Shown here piece after piece: positions 63,370-64,000 of a DNA stretch of 64,000 nucleotides. The notes under the pieces were generated by a model. That model was not told where the DNA came from, ran no database searches, and saw only the letters and a program-made list of their open reading frames with translations. Source of the DNA: Clostridiaceae bacterium (GTDB lineage Bacteria > Bacillota > Clostridia > Lachnospirales > Lachnospiraceae); NCBI GenBank assembly GCA_910575795.1, contig CAJTGE010000001.1, forward strand, positions 186,001-250,000, read 5' to 3'. Every line of letters starts with the position of its first letter. Position 1 is the stretch's first letter. The position numbers and the translations under genes are program-made.

Positions 63370-64000
63370 CTACTCACCGAACCGAAAGCCCCAGTAGCTT
63401 CTCTCAAAGCTTCTGAACGCCACGGCCTCCATCAACTGTTCCCGCCCGATCTCTTCTTTCCCGTCCAGATCCGCAAACGTCCGGGCGGTCTTTAAGATCT
63501 TCTCCTGCCCGCGGATGCTGAAAGGCAGACGCCGGTACACATCCTCCAAAAAAGCCTGATCCGCCTTTGAGAGCGGGCAGAAGCGCTCAATCTGGCGCGC
63601 CTTCATCTGGCCGTTAAAGCGGATGCGCTCTCCCGCAAAACGCTCCTCCTGCCGTTTTCTCGCCTCCATGACGCGCTGCCGCATCACGGCCGAGCTCTCT
63701 CCCTTTTCCCGCCCGCCTGCGCCCACAAACTTCGGTGGAAGCGGAACCTCCACCCCGATATCGATCCGATCCAGAAAAGGCCCGGAGATACGTCCCAGAT
63801 AACGGCGGATCTGCGCCTCACTGCAGCGGCAGCGCCCCAGATCCGGATAAAACCCGCATTTACATGGATTCATGGCCGCCGCAACCAGCGGATCCGCCGG
63901 AAATTCCACGGCCCGGCTGCTGCGGGACACCACAATCCGCCCTTCCTCCATGGGCTGGCGCAGCAGATCCACAAGCGGCGGCGGAAATTCCGCGAGCTCA
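63370..64000 (-). CDS. comM: YifB/ComM-family Mg-chelatase-like AAA ATPase (N-terminus beyond window)
   Basis: The C-terminal 209 residues of a protein normally about 510 long. Visible parts: AEFPPPLVDLLRQPMEEGRI then VVSRSSRAVEFPA, the finger PCKCGFYPDLGRCRCSEAQI (part of NPCKCG), RRYLGRISGPFLDRIDIGVE with the arginine finger, and the C-terminal RFCPLSKADQAFLEDVYRRL helical bundle. ComM aids branch migration during transformation in Gram negatives; in Firmicutes its role is unclear. It lies upstream of dprA in the same direction. The gene's reading frame runs off the window at 64000. Confidence 0.92.
   Translation of the reverse strand, partial: ELAEFPPPLVDLLRQPMEEGRIVVSRSSRAVEFPADPLVAAAMNPCKCGFYPDLGRCRCSEAQIRRYLGRISGPFLDRIDIGVEVPLPPKFVGAGGREKGESSAVMRQRVMEARKRQEERFAGERIRFNGQMKARQIERFCPLSKADQAFLEDVYRRLPFSIRGQEKILKTARTFADLDGKEEIGREQLMEAVAFRSFERSYWGFRFGE

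Overview
The window looks like a chromosome segment of a mid-to-high-GC Lachnospiraceae-type Clostridium (Firmicutes). The evidence is gene content and order: crh-whiA-rapZ-murB-hprK-uvrC, dprA-topA-codY, pfkA next to dnaE, a Lachnospiraceae-type DUF6145 gene, type III glutamine synthetase, and strong AGGAGG ribosome binding sites with many sigma-A promoters (TTGACA/TATAAT, 16-17 bp spacers). No rRNA, tRNA or CRISPR array was seen. Every database-style assignment here is from reading the sequence only.

Layout. 1-17 kb: a nearly unbroken minus-strand run of housekeeping genes: greA (cut by the window edge), dusB, a DUF6145 gene, pfkA, dnaE, crh, whiA, rapZ, murB, hprK, uvrC, a DUF1653 protein, a DUF4015-type glycoside hydrolase, ogt and a secreted GH5 glucanase. 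17-29 kb: an accessory island, partly lower in GC and packed with palindromic repeats. It holds a P-loop nucleotide kinase-like gene with a coupled two-helix peptide, an Uma2 remnant, an operon of C5-cytosine methyltransferase, DUF4928 putative restriction enzyme (frameshifted) and Vsr, and a 1340-residue Cap4-type nuclease/STAND ATPase split in frame by a 159-bp MITE-like insertion. Next come a 41-residue holin-like toxin with a convergent antisense promoter (candidate type I toxin-antitoxin), a cluster of miniature inverted-repeat elements, and an AAA/PD-(D/E)XK gene.

29-45 kb: a DUF2975/XRE pair, a MATE exporter, a PfkB kinase, a coiled-coil orphan, a CUT2-type ABC transporter with a DUF3798 lipoprotein and a divergent M24 peptidase, a ClpP-like protease and two tandem 4xSH3b-NlpC/P60 hydrolases. 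45-54 kb: CheC, CheY-like and degenerate-GGDEF/EAL genes in one operon, a TrpXYZ-like ABC transporter, a membrane dipeptidase and a DUF4173 membrane protein. 54-64 kb: glmS, glnN with a hairpin-rich leader, then the minus-strand comM-dprA-topA-codY group.

How parts fit together. HprK and the Crh-type HPr paralogue form a catabolite-signalling pair that also reads glycolytic state, close to pfkA. WhiA, RapZ, MurB and, further away, GlmS tie this to cell-wall precursor supply. CodY and GlnN are the nitrogen side. The island at 17-29 kb reads as a defence region in decay: both large defence genes carry disabling lesions while the methyltransferase, Vsr and toxin locus look intact. At least four families of short inverted repeats (MITE-like) are scattered through it and recur elsewhere in the window, one inserted inside another.
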